64,000 nucleotides of DNA from Bacteroidota bacterium. GTDB lineage: Bacteria > Bacteroidota > Bacteroidia > UBA4408. Below the pieces are notes generated by a model. The model ran no database searches. It had not been told where the DNA came from and was given only the letters and a program-made list of their open reading frames with translations. Location: assembly GCA_016721765.1 (NCBI GenBank), contig JADKHO010000004.1, positions 62,001 to 126,000 of the forward strand, written 5' to 3'. Shown one piece after another: positions 26,279 through 36,506 of the stretch (the first letter of the stretch is position 1; every line of letters begins with the position of its first letter). The position numbers and the translations under genes were made by a program.

Positions 26279-29200
26279 TTATTTGAAAACAATGTTCGGA
26301 TTTCCATATAAGTGCATTGCAGCCCAGCCAGATGGTGCATAGAACCCATGATGCTCATTATAGCCTTTTAATGCTACTGAATAATTTGCCAAGTGTGTCG
26401 CTTTACTTACAATATTACCTTCAAAAATTGACTCCATAAATTTTGTTAACCAATTTCCAGATATAACAGGATTTAAACTCCAAGCGGGTGCTATTACTGC
26501 CCGATAGCCTAATGAGAGAATCTCATGAGTGAAAGCAATAAGTTTTTGAGCATATATTTCTTGTGAGATAGATGCCGAATTGCAGACAAAAAGTATTGCT
26601 ATTTCTCCTTTACCGAAAAGTCTTTCAATACCATTTTTTTATTATTGCGTGACCTTCGGAATGCTTGGTATAAATTGTCCTAAAACCTTCAGTACCCTTT
26701 CCCCCGTGAGCTAAAAAAACATTAATGTTTGACGACAAAGGTTTATCGGGCAACACATTCTCATAAATTTTACCATTATACTTTTCAATTACAGGTTTTA
26801 GCCTTTCGTGACTCATTGCAATAACAATGTCTTCATCTACTATAGGTATCCAAGCCTCTAAAGTAAGCTCACTTACCTTCATTTCACAGTCTAGACCATT
26901 TTTTATATACCATTCTAAAGATACAACATTTGCTATTGGTAGGTGAAAGGCAAGAAAATCGTAACCGCTTTTCTGAATAAGTTCCTTTATTAATTCTTCG
27001 TGAAACCCAATATTCCTTTGGATATTATTTGAGCACTGCAACAGGTTATGAGGAAATGACGCAATGGATAGGCTTGTAGAAATCAGTAATTCTTCAAAAG
27101 GTTCATTAAAATCCAAACGGGCAAATGATAATTCACTTAGTAATTTGCAATATTCTTGTTCTTGGATATTTATCGAGAAATCTCCTTTATCATCAAAATA
27201 GAATTTTGAAATGTTGTTTAACCATGAATCCATTTCTTGCATTTTCCATCCGGTTAACCGATTAATTTGGATTTTTTTTTCAGCAGAGATTGTTAGCGCA
27301 TAAACGTTGTTAAAAACTTGAAATATCCAGCAAAATAACTGGCCATGCTTCAAATTTAATTTTGAAATAATCTCTGTCGAATAGGTTCTTAGTTTACTCA
27401 AGTTTTCAATGTATTCTACAGATACAAATGCTGCCCCTTCTGGATTCGGTTCCTTACTAATAAAAGTAAGAGTATTATCATTTAGTACAATTCCAGCAAG
27501 TAGTAAATTGTCAATATCTAATGGATTTATTGATAAACTTGCTACGCTTTTGGCTAATAATTCAAGTTTATTAAGTTCCGAAGTAAAGTCATCTATATAC
27601 CTTGTTTCAAAAACCTTAGCTAAAGTGTCATGAAATATGGCTTTAGTTGTAACATCAACAGGAAAAAAAATACTTTCCAATGACTCCATTGTTTTCTTAT
27701 CAATTTCCTTAGAGAGTCTTTGAAAAAAAACATCAAATTGAGAAATGTCTTTAATTATTTGCTTTGACTGAAGAGCCTTAAGATTGCATATAAAAACCCA
27801 CCAAGGAAGCGCTCCCTTTTGCCCATATTTAATAATCGAATCAATATTTTTGTTTAAGAAATTTTTGGCCTCATTTATCGTATCATCAATAGCATTAATA
27901 GAGTTCATTAATTTAGAATTAAAATGACTCAAAGTAAATTTATGGAGATCGTAGTCTTCAAGCTTCAATGGCTTGAGCGCGGCATAAATATTTTCTGCTA
28001 CTTCTACAAATCCAAAATCTCGAAAGAATAGCATACTGCTGTATAAGCTGTCAATAATTTGATATTTGCTAAGATTTGAAGAGGCCGATAGAGATGATAT
28101 ATAAAGGCAACCATAATAAGAAGCATCAAAAATATTGTTCTGCTTAATATAGCATCTAAATAAACAGTTCCAACCTAGTAGAGGTGGTCTTTCATTTTTA
28201 AATGAAAAGTCTAAAATCTCTTCACAAACATCTCGAGCCTTCTGGTAATTGTAGTTATAGTTTAATAAGTCAACAAAATTTAAACAGCCTGCCGTGATAT
28301 ACTTTTCATACTTTTTCTTGCTTTTGGATAAGTTTATAAAAACTGACAAAAAAAGATAATTATTTACCAACTCTTGTTCTGAACAATACTTTAACTCAAG
28401 ATTCGAAAGCAATTCGAGCAGGTATTCGATTAGATTCTCTATTTCTTCAATTGTCAGATTATGTGCGAACTCAGGATTTGCCAAACTTAATTTAGAAAAC
28501 TTCTTAGAATCTAAAAGCTGATAAAAATGTTTTCTTGCAACTTCATGATCAACGTTGTACATGTTATCAGTCTTTGTATCATCTTCAACCCTTTTCTTTA
28601 CTAATTCGTTTACCAAGTTATTATAAGCAAAAATTAGCTGTGACCTGCCAACCGTACCTGTCCTTTTAAATATGTTTACAACGTCTATTCTATTACTTCG
28701 ATCACTTGAATCAATTGCAATAAAACTAAATATCTGAGGTAAAATATAATTTAATTGTTCCTGCATTTTCTTCTTTACAAAAGTTTCATTAGCCGATTCT
28801 TCAAAATAAAAAAGTTGTTTCAAGTAATATTCAGCTTCATTAACCAAAAACCAAATTGAAGACTCTAGTGAAATAAATTCGTATCCATCGCGCATGATTT
28901 GAGGAACCATTTCATTATGAACAATAGAAAATTCTTTCGCTTTCATCAATTTTCTAGTTTCAACAATAGGGAGAGGATCGAGGCAAAAACTTCGAAAATT
29001 TGAAGCAAATTCCTTTTCAGAATTGTAATATTTTAGATACGACACCTCTTGAGAAGAATTTTTTCCTCCTTCCGAAATGACCATACCCTTTTTAAACTTA
29101 CCAACTTTCATATAGTTCTTTATTAGATAAGAATCAAGAACAAACACCCCTTCAATGTTTAAACCACTTAGTGAGGTATGATTAGTTGCAACAATTCCAA

Positions 29201-30782
29201 TTATACTTTCAATTTTCAAATCTGTTAACTTATTAATATTGCCATTAATAAGCCTACAAACTTCATTTACTTCAGTTGCAGCTTTACCAAGTTCATTTAA
29301 ACCAGTTGCATAGTCATTTGAATCAATGCAATAATTAAACACGCACGATTCAATGATAATTAATGTGGAGATCGTTTCATAAACTAATACTGTATTGCTT
29401 TTCACTCCCAATTTATTAATAATTGTAGCATCAACTTTCTTAAGCTTATAGTTTTCTGAAATGTCATGGTTAAGTTCCATTTCTAGAAGCTTCGAAAAAA
29501 AACGGGATTGTTTATCAAGCGAAATAACATTGTTAATAATATTATCTACTTGATATGTTAGATGTCCTTGAGCAATGGGTGTAAAAAGAAAATAATATGA
29601 TCCGTTGATCCTTATAAGGGGTTTTTTCCAAAATTGAATTTCATCGTGCAATGTCTGACTCACAGTATTAAGAAGAACTTCAATAGTTTTTCTATTCAAA
29701 GAAGTCGCTGAAACTAAATACTTGATTAATCCAATTACTTCCACTTTTATGGGAATAGCATCACGATTTTGAGTCCTAACCGCATTTTCTATGATGGATT
29801 CCCCTTCAATACTTACAAAAAAATGCCTTAGAGCAACGATAAAGTCAAAAACTTCCGTAATAGTAATTGTAGTTGCAAATTTTAAAGGCTTTAAGTGGAG
29901 GTGAAAGTAAAAGGCAGAAAGCACCGAAAGGTGCAAATCGGAATGTTTATGCTCTTTTCCATTGTCATTAAGCGTTACATATATTTTACCTTTTTCAATT
30001 GTTGTGTGTGGAAGTTTGATAGTCTTCTTTGGTATTGTAGAAGCATATAGGCTAGATTCATAGATTAAATTATCTCCACGTTGTTTGCCGACAGACTTTA
30101 TTGCACTATAAGCAACTGGATTATTCTTGAATTTTATTGTGTTATTGCTCTTTTCTAAATCACCGAATTCCTTTCTGTAAAACTCAACGGCTGTTTTAAT
30201 ATTTACAAGTAAGTTAGTAGTAATCATCAGCTTTCTAACTAGAGAAATTAATTCTTCTTCTGGTATTTTTCCCTCTTGTATATCAGGTTTTATCTTGATG
30301 CTTAAAATCAAATTAATAAGTTCATTACATACATCGGTATTAATATCCAGAGCATCTTGAATACCTATACTTTCACCAAAAACATTTTTAATCTTTGAAC
30401 CACGGAACAAGTCAAAGTGAGTGCTATTATTCGCTAGAATTTCTTTCTTTTGTTCAGATACTAAGTTTTGATATTCAAAATTAGATATAGCTAATATTTC
30501 CTCTATTAAAGTAATTTCATCTAAGTTTATTTCAATTATCAAAGTTTCTATTTGAAACATTAATTCTTCATAAAAACTATTTAGCTGAATAATTATTTCA
30601 ATAATTTCGGTACAACTTTTTTTTTCGATTATATTATAAGTCTTCGAATAATATTCTAAATCTAGTGTCAAGAGTTCGTTAAGCCTCTTTAAATTAAAAC
30701 TATCGCTAAATGGATTGGCCTCATCATTACCTGAGATTGTTCGCTGAATTATTTGTTTTGCTGAAATGTTATACTTTTCCAT
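26279..30782 (-). CDS. CHAT-protease protein split by a frameshift
   Basis: A ~1,500-residue protein whose C-terminal 300 residues form a CHAT (caspase-like) protease. The first frame (30782-26625, 1,385 residues) has the catalytic His region INVFLAHGGKGTEG near its end and stops just after an A7 run at 26634-26640. The next frame continues without interruption to a stop at 26279 and has the catalytic Cys region AILFVCNSASISQEIYA, then APAWSL and the family's closing LYGNPNIVF. Both halves of the active site are therefore present, one base out of register. The long N-terminal and middle part is helical, partly TPR-like, and unrecognised. CHAT proteins are often defence effectors. It may be disrupted, corrected by slippage on the A run, or a sequence error. 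Confidence 0.78.
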
Positions 30783-30835
30783 ATCGATGTTTTGTTAACT
30801 AAAGAATGAACTCAATAAGAATTCATAGTAGTTAA

Positions 30836-30992
30836 AATTATTTATTATTGGCTAAATCCTGGATATACTGATAAAGAAGAATATTTTGACTATTTAGAAT
30901 TTGAGAAAAAATTTGGAGGTCAGGGAATGTTCACTAAATATTCAGGAAAGGAAAAACTGAAAAGATTTAATGTAATAATACAATTTCTTCAT
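30836..30992 (+). pseudogene. Short coding remnant
   Basis: An open frame without a proper start encodes about 51 residues (IYYWLNPGYTDKEEYFDYLE, then FEKKFGGQGMFTKY) and ends at a TAG at 30990-30992. The composition looks like real protein, but no complete gene is present. Probably the 3' end of a lost gene; family unknown. Confidence 0.3.
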
Positions 30993-31030
30993 TAGTGGCA
31001 GTCAAATTAAAATATAGAGAGCATAAAATT

Positions 31031-31186
31031 ATGAAAACCAAGAAAGAATTAAAGAAAGAGTTAACCCGCCTCACAAGAGAAATTAAAATAAATTCTATAT
31101 CGGACATTGACACAGAAGATAATAGGAAGATAAAGAAGACCATAAAGAAATTAAAGCGCATTCTTAAAGAAATTTATGATGTCTAA
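31031..31186 (+). CDS. Possible small basic protein
   Basis: A 51-residue ORF, very rich in Lys and Glu (MKTKKELKKELTRLTREIKI), likely a single helix. It follows the remnant at 30836 on the same strand and has no recognised family. It could be a chance ORF in AT-rich DNA. Confidence 0.3.
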   Translation: MKTKKELKKELTRLTREIKINSISDIDTEDNRKIKKTIKKLKRILKEIYDV

Positions 31187-31215
31187 CTAACTCACTGCAA
31201 TGGTAGTTCAATATT

Positions 31216-34200
31216 TTACTCCTTCACGAACTTAGTATTAAACTCTCCTTCCCTGCTCTTAATTTTTAGGTTGAATATCCCACTAGGTAAATCACTCAAT
31301 TTTAGTGACCTATTATTAATTCCCTGTTTAATTTCAAACTCTTGAGATAATAAGATTTCTCCCAAAATGTTGGTAACAGTTAAAATCGAGTTCAAATTAT
31401 TGTTTGAAAATAGCTTTAAGTTAAATGAACCATTATTTGGATTGGGATATAGCGATGCTGCCAATTTAGCTGTTGGATTATAATCTAACCCCAACACAAT
31501 TTGAGTAATCGCATCATAAACTAAGGGCTTGTCCTCAATATTTCCAGCACTGTCAGCTGCAATACTATAAAATGCATAGGTACTATCATATGCACCGTGA
31601 AAATATGAGCTAGTATTAGAGTTATCAACTAACCATGGCAAGTACATTCCTCCATTTGTTGAAACATAAACCGAATAATCACGAACTCCGGAAAGGGTGT
31701 CACTTCCGCTCCAGGAAACAAGAAACGAATCAACAGAAGAAACGGGAAGCAAGGAACCCACCTCGCTGTGCGGTTTTTTAATGTCAACTATGTTTTGCCA
31801 AACTCCAGTATAAATCGGAGGATTAAAATCAAAAATAATGGTTGCTCTATTGAGAATAATATCCCCAGTTTGAAGTCCCTCCTTTGTCTTCACGGTGTAT
31901 GACACATAACCTTGTCCTTTGGGAGAGGCTGTATCTGGAGGTAGAAAACCATCCAACACATTTTCAGTAATTTGGTTCGTTGTGGGGTCAATGGTATTAA
32001 ATACCCAAGTAATTATTCCTTTAGTTGTGTCAATATGCGCTGTTACTCTAGCCTTCACTCCCATTGTACCAATGAAATCAAAATCTCGAATAAATGATTT
32101 GGGTAAACTCCCAAACTCAATGCTTGTATCTCCAATGGTAACAGAAGTAAAACCAAATGTGGAAACATCAAATTTTGTTTTATCAAGCGTATCAATTACT
32201 GTTACTGTTTGCGCTGCTGCATTAGCTGTGGTATCATTTTGAAAACCGATGGTATAAAAATACGGTTCATTCAAATTTAAAAAGTGATTGTTACTACCAG
32301 AACCCGGACCATATTTTTCATTTGGGTCAAATGAATTTACAACAGTAAACGATTGAATACTTTTGCATCTTTGCTTAAATGCTTTAATACAACTCGATAT
32401 TGTAGATGCTGATTGCAAGCCTATATTAACTGCTTCAGAAACTTTGCTAAATTCTTCCCAATAAGTTAATACTGATTTAGTTATTTTAAGTAGCTTTGTT
32501 TCAGGCACAATTGTACCAAATGAAGCTGAGGCACAACTACGAATTAACTCTAATCCGCTATGTACCTCTTCGGTTAAATTAATTATTCCTTTCAGCCCTG
32601 CTGCTGTTTCTGTCGCCTCTTTAGAACTTATACCTACCCATTGGTGAAATATAGAAGAAAGTCCTGTAGCACATTGATTCCAATCATCTAAATCTAAAAA
32701 ATCTATAACTCTATTAGAAACAAAATCCACTATACCATCATAACAATCTGTAAGGTTGTTACCTGAAGTGGTTCTATGTAGTAAAGATGTAGATGCCAGC
32801 AACGGCTTATCAGCAAAAACTTCAATAGTATAGTGCGAACCAAGCGGTGTGGTGGTAGGAGGTAAAATAGTAAATTGAATTGTTTCCGAACTTCTTGCTA
32901 TTATCCGGGGTATTAAGATTGCCGTAAAGCTTCTCATCGTTGTTGAATCCAAAAATGTAGTAGGGATGCTATCCCAAATTATATTGAGTGAATCAATTGC
33001 CGGAATATTATCAAGAGAATATTCGGGATTCACAAATTTAATTTTTGAACCGGGTGGCAAACCTGTAATAAAAATAGGAACAGCCGCAAAATCATTATAT
33101 GTTTTGTTTTGGCAAATCAATGTATATTTTTGACTAAAACCGAAACGCAAAATCCTAGTATTTCCCACAATTGATATAGCCATAGCAGAATCATTGGGTG
33201 AAGAAATAACCTCAAATCCTTGTGGTAGTATCAATGTATCTGTAGGCGTAATTACTTCAACATCCCAATATCCTGTTGCAACACCTGTTAAATTGAGTGT
33301 GGTTCGCATTAAAGTATGACTCAATAATAATAAAGTATCCCCTTCAATATCTGCTTCACCTATTTTTTTTAATTTAAATTTAGTACCAGTAAAAAAACCA
33401 CCTCCTTTTATTTCAACTGTAACGGCTCCTGCATTCCCTCCGATGTTAGGTGAAATAGAGTTTAATCCCGTAATATCAATTGTTTCACATAAGGTATTTC
33501 CTGAAGGAGTGCAAACATTAAACACAGTTAAGCATGTATTAAAAATACCTGCTATAACATAAGAATGAAACGGATTCGCAATATTGCTTGTATCTCCATT
33601 ACCAAAATTCCAATGATACCGTGTTACATTTTGTGAGGTGCTAGAAAAGTTTAAATCTCGATTATCTTGAACATAATTAAAATCAGCCAATGCACCAGCT
33701 ATTGTGCAAACATTAAAGGTTCTGTCTAAATAATCTCCCCAATGCCCTGCAGTATTTTTTACTCTAATGTATAAACGATGAGTACCAAGCGGCAAAGAAT
33801 CTGTATTTAAATTTACAATTGTATTTACAGTATCAGCCTGTGTAAAACTAAAAGTAGTTGCATTTCCTATACCTGGGTCAGAATCAATAAACCACTCACC
33901 ACTTGAAAGCTTCGGTTGTGATTGTGAGTTTAGTGGAGGTATTACATAAAATAACCTCCCTTCAAAAGTGCTCCATATACCAATCGCATTTTTTACTCTA
34001 ATAAACATATAATGGAAGCCAGATGATAAACTTCCCATACTCAAATTTACTGCCTGATTTACTGTGTCACTTGACGAAAATGCAATGGATGTTCCATTGC
34101 CAAATCCCGGGTCGGTATCCACAAACCACTCACACGATGAAATTGCTGGTTGCGAGGAGGATGCGGTTAACGGTGGAATAATATAAAACAATCTTCCTTC

Positions 34201-34443
34201 AAAATGACTCCATAGTCCAACAGAGTTCATTACACGAACATACATAGTATGGAAACCTAAAGATAAAGAAGATATGGAAACATTTATTGTCTGTGTTACA
34301 GTATCTGCTGCTGTAAAACTAAATGAAGTACCACTACCTATTGCAGGTGCTGTATCAAAAAAATATTCACCTTTAGTAAGCGTTTGCGCCTGCAAACCCA
34401 GCCCATATAATAACAGACAAAGCACTATTATGATTTTTTTCAT
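31216..34443 (-). CDS. T9SS-secreted surface protein with PKD-like domain
   Basis: A 1,075-residue secreted protein. A signal peptide (IIVLCLLLYGLGLQAQ) is followed by three copies of a ~75-residue unit (GEYFFDTAPAIGSGTSFSF; CEWFVDTDPGFGNGTSIAF; GEWFIDSDPGIGNATTFSF), each ending in a strand like FEGRLFYVIPP. A PKD-like domain (YHWNFGNGDTSNIANPFHSY), Ig/TIG-like parts and a DUF11-like segment after FDPNEKYGPG follow. The C terminus is a T9SS type A sorting domain (LYPNPNNGSFNLKLF to FNTKFVKE), which directs export across the outer membrane. No catalytic domain is visible; adhesion is a guess. The neighbour at 34468 lies 24 bases upstream and is probably co-transcribed. Confidence 0.85.
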   Translation of the reverse strand: MKKIIIVLCLLLYGLGLQAQTLTKGEYFFDTAPAIGSGTSFSFTAADTVTQTINVSISSLSLGFHTMYVRVMNSVGLWSHFEGRLFYIIPPLTASSSQPAISSCEWFVDTDPGFGNGTSIAFSSSDTVNQAVNLSMGSLSSGFHYMFIRVKNAIGIWSTFEGRLFYVIPPLNSQSQPKLSSGEWFIDSDPGIGNATTFSFTQADTVNTIVNLNTDSLPLGTHRLYIRVKNTAGHWGDYLDRTFNVCTIAGALADFNYVQDNRDLNFSSTSQNVTRYHWNFGNGDTSNIANPFHSYVIAGIFNTCLTVFNVCTPSGNTLCETIDITGLNSISPNIGGNAGAVTVEIKGGGFFTGTKFKLKKIGEADIEGDTLLLLSHTLMRTTLNLTGVATGYWDVEVITPTDTLILPQGFEVISSPNDSAMAISIVGNTRILRFGFSQKYTLICQNKTYNDFAAVPIFITGLPPGSKIKFVNPEYSLDNIPAIDSLNIIWDSIPTTFLDSTTMRSFTAILIPRIIARSSETIQFTILPPTTTPLGSHYTIEVFADKPLLASTSLLHRTTSGNNLTDCYDGIVDFVSNRVIDFLDLDDWNQCATGLSSIFHQWVGISSKEATETAAGLKGIINLTEEVHSGLELIRSCASASFGTIVPETKLLKITKSVLTYWEEFSKVSEAVNIGLQSASTISSCIKAFKQRCKSIQSFTVVNSFDPNEKYGPGSGSNNHFLNLNEPYFYTIGFQNDTTANAAAQTVTVIDTLDKTKFDVSTFGFTSVTIGDTSIEFGSLPKSFIRDFDFIGTMGVKARVTAHIDTTKGIITWVFNTIDPTTNQITENVLDGFLPPDTASPKGQGYVSYTVKTKEGLQTGDIILNRATIIFDFNPPIYTGVWQNIVDIKKPHSEVGSLLPVSSVDSFLVSWSGSDTLSGVRDYSVYVSTNGGMYLPWLVDNSNTSSYFHGAYDSTYAFYSIAADSAGNIEDKPLVYDAITQIVLGLDYNPTAKLAASLYPNPNNGSFNLKLFSNNNLNSILTVTNILGEILLSQEFEIKQGINNRSLKLSDLPSGIFNLKIKSREGEFNTKFVKE

Positions 34444-34467
34444 AATGAATATTTTAGTTTGTTAAAA

Positions 34468-35604
34468 TTAGTCTTGCTTACGAGCCTTAAAATTTACATT
34501 TAAAGTCCCTGCCGGCACTATAGTGGCATTCATAATATTCATGTCTAACATTTGGGGTATGGCTGGCATTGGAAAGTAACGATAGCGAGTATTGTCAGGA
34601 TAACCTTCAACAAAAGGCGAACTTCCCCCATATATACCAATATCGGTTCCGTCTGTACCAAATAATAAACATAGCGAACTCGGCTGCAAATTAAAATTTG
34701 TAAAAGGGGCTGCCGAGGGTTGCGTTTGAGAGTAATTATAAAGTACTGTAGTTGTTGTTGTATAACTAACAAATAATGGGTCCTGATTTAATAGGTTATT
34801 ACCACCTGTATTTGTACCATAAATAATATCGGCAGCGGTATAAGCATGAGCAGTACTTACAATACTATTATTTGATACGCTGCAGTAATTATTAGAAGCA
34901 AGACAGGAGGTTGAAAGAGTATTGTAAAAAATATTATTTGAAATGACTGCGCTTCTATTATTAGTAACCCCATAAAGTATAACATTATTAGATAATATCC
35001 ATGAACCCAAAAACTCATCGCCCAATCCGGTAACCCACCAAAGTATATTGTTTTTAAAAACACAATTTCTAATTTTACCATTCCCTCCCGAACCCGTTAT
35101 ATTATAAATTACATTGTTGTAAAACAATATGTTATTATGAGCAAGTGCAGACGTTGTCGCTCCCTGATTAAAGTAAATATTGGTAATCTTGCATCTTGTG
35201 ATAGTTACGTCACTAATACCTGGAATTGTGGAATAATTACCGGCATTAAGAGTTAAAGCCGTTATTTCACAACCAATTATTTTAGTTCCAGATGCCGTAG
35301 TTCCTCCAATCCCACTTGTGCCTAAGATTAAAGCGCTTAACTTCGTTGGAAAGGAAAAGTTCTTATTCGGCAAGCCTCCAGCACCAATTATGGTTAATGG
35401 CTTATTTAAAGTCACTGCAACAGTTGTATAGTCAATTGGAGAACCATGCATATATAAGGTATCTCCACTGGATGCTGCCGCTATCGCGTTATTTAAGTCT
35501 GTATATTGTCCTGGACTGTTTGCGGCATCACTCAATGTTAAGACTGTAGCCTGAGCCATTGATGCAGGAAAAAATAATACAAGGATTAAGATTGTTGCTT
35601 TCAT
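34468..35604 (-). CDS. Secreted right-handed beta-helix protein
   Basis: A 378-residue protein with a signal peptide (ILILVLFFPASMAQA). The segment YTDLNNAIAAASSGDTLYMH is the usual opening of parallel beta-helix proteins (pectate-lyase-like fold). Asn-rich coils follow, with repeated NNILFYNNVIYNI, NCVFKNNILWW and NNVILYG units. It lacks the YPNP-type sorting domain, ending in VNFKARKQD. It heads a probable two-gene operon with the T9SS protein downstream. Such proteins often bind or cut polysaccharides; no active site can be named. Confidence 0.78.
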   Translation of the reverse strand: MKATILILVLFFPASMAQATVLTLSDAANSPGQYTDLNNAIAAASSGDTLYMHGSPIDYTTVAVTLNKPLTIIGAGGLPNKNFSFPTKLSALILGTSGIGGTTASGTKIIGCEITALTLNAGNYSTIPGISDVTITRCKITNIYFNQGATTSALAHNNILFYNNVIYNITGSGGNGKIRNCVFKNNILWWVTGLGDEFLGSWILSNNVILYGVTNNRSAVISNNIFYNTLSTSCLASNNYCSVSNNSIVSTAHAYTAADIIYGTNTGGNNLLNQDPLFVSYTTTTTVLYNYSQTQPSAAPFTNFNLQPSSLCLLFGTDGTDIGIYGGSSPFVEGYPDNTRYRYFPMPAIPQMLDMNIMNATIVPAGTLNVNFKARKQD

Positions 35605-35631
35605 GAGGTTTTAATTAAATTGCTAGTATTA

Positions 35632-35639
35632 CAAACATA
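35632..35639 (-). promoter_or_regulatory. Bacteroidota -7 box of the 35604-31216 operon
   Basis: On the minus strand the sequence reads TATGTTTG, matching TAnnTTTG, about 28 bases upstream of the ATG of the beta-helix gene. Confidence 0.5.
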
Positions 35640-35688
35640 ATCAATCTTTTAACAAGACCAAATCAGCTTAACAATCAACCAAATTTAA

Positions 35689-35967
35689 CTAAGCCAACAT
35701 ATTCTCCAATTTATTCTTCCACTTCACCCAGTCCGGCATTTCTTTCGTTTGTAGGTCTATAAATTTCTGTGTGTGTTCATTGTATACCAAATGACAGAGT
35801 TCATGCAAAATAACGTATTCAATGCACGCTGTTGGGGCTTTTAATAGTTCGGGATTGAGAATAATCTTTCCTTTAGGGGTACAACTTCCCCATCTTTTGC
35901 TCATTTCTTGAATTAAAATCCCGGTGGGTTCCACTTTGAATTTCCGGAATCTTTGGATTAGAGGCAC
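35689..35967 (-). pseudogene. C-terminal fragment of a YgjP-type metallopeptidase
   Basis: Encodes 92 residues with the zinc-binding signature YVILHELCHLVYNEHTQKF and the upstream SKRWGSCTPKGKIILNPELL, both typical of YgjP/DUF45 (M48-like) metallopeptidases. Full-length proteins are about 230 residues, so the N-terminal half is missing. These genes commonly accompany type I restriction loci in Bacteroidota, so this may be a displaced relic of such an operon. A second, more decayed fragment lies at 48480-48607. Confidence 0.75.
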
Positions 35968-36207
35968 CTCTCTCGAGCAAGTCTGCCGACTTGTGCGCTG
36001 TTATAATTTATTTCAGCAAATACTCAACTTAGCTCAAGAGCACTTGAAAATAAATACCTTCATCAACATACATCATTGATTAAGGAATAATTTCCCTTAG
36101 TAAAAAAATTAATAAATGATCGATCAGCGATGGAAGGTTTGCCAATGTCAAATTCTTAGGAATCTGATCTCCAACAATAATCAACCATTGCAAATATTTA
36201 ATTTACT
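35968..36207. other. Intergenic, no gene seen
   Basis: AT-rich sequence between the metallopeptidase fragment and the recombinase remnant. I searched it for parts of the recombinase module and recognised none. If a third module stood here it has been deleted. Confidence 0.3.
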
Positions 36208-36291
36208 ATGTTTTACGTGAATTCTATCGACCGAATGTCGAACCAGTATTGTCTAGAAATAGAGACTATTTTGAGTTTGAAGAAGATTTAA
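36208..36291 (+). pseudogene. Remnant of a serine recombinase 3' end
   Basis: The 27-codon frame reads MFYVNSIDRMSNQYCLEIET and ends ILSLKKI. It aligns with the last residues of the intact recombinase (VESTDRMSNQMCQEMSALL, then GIKNFL) and stops at the same place. Protein similarity continues past the 23-bp identical block, so this is diverged coding sequence, probably the trace of a third module copy. The region up to 36506 holds nothing else I can name. Confidence 0.5.
36223..36245. repeat. 23-bp repeat, right copy (possible attachment core)
   Basis: Differs from 26172-26194 only at position five (T for C). The two copies bracket about 10 kb carrying the CHAT gene, the secreted-protein operon and the metallopeptidase fragment. 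Confidence 0.5.
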
Positions 36292-36506
36292 TTATTCACT
36301 AAACATTTTTTAATTCTGTAGCTTGTATCCTCTAAACACCTCTCTATGTTCAATTTTTTCAGGACTAGAATAGTTAAGAATTGTTTTACTATCTGTAATT
36401 TAAGCTAATTGAGTGCCAATAATAAATATAATTGTCATATTAAAATTTAACTTTTCCTACTTGCTATATCATTTTTACATATAAACTTCTAAATTAGCTG
36501 GCTAAA

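Noticed and set aside
26630..26645. Programmed -1 frameshift on A AAA AAA in the CHAT gene
   Set aside because: The downstream frame is reached by +1 (or -2), not -1, so the classic slippery mechanism does not join the two halves. Slippage in transcription or a sequence error remains possible.
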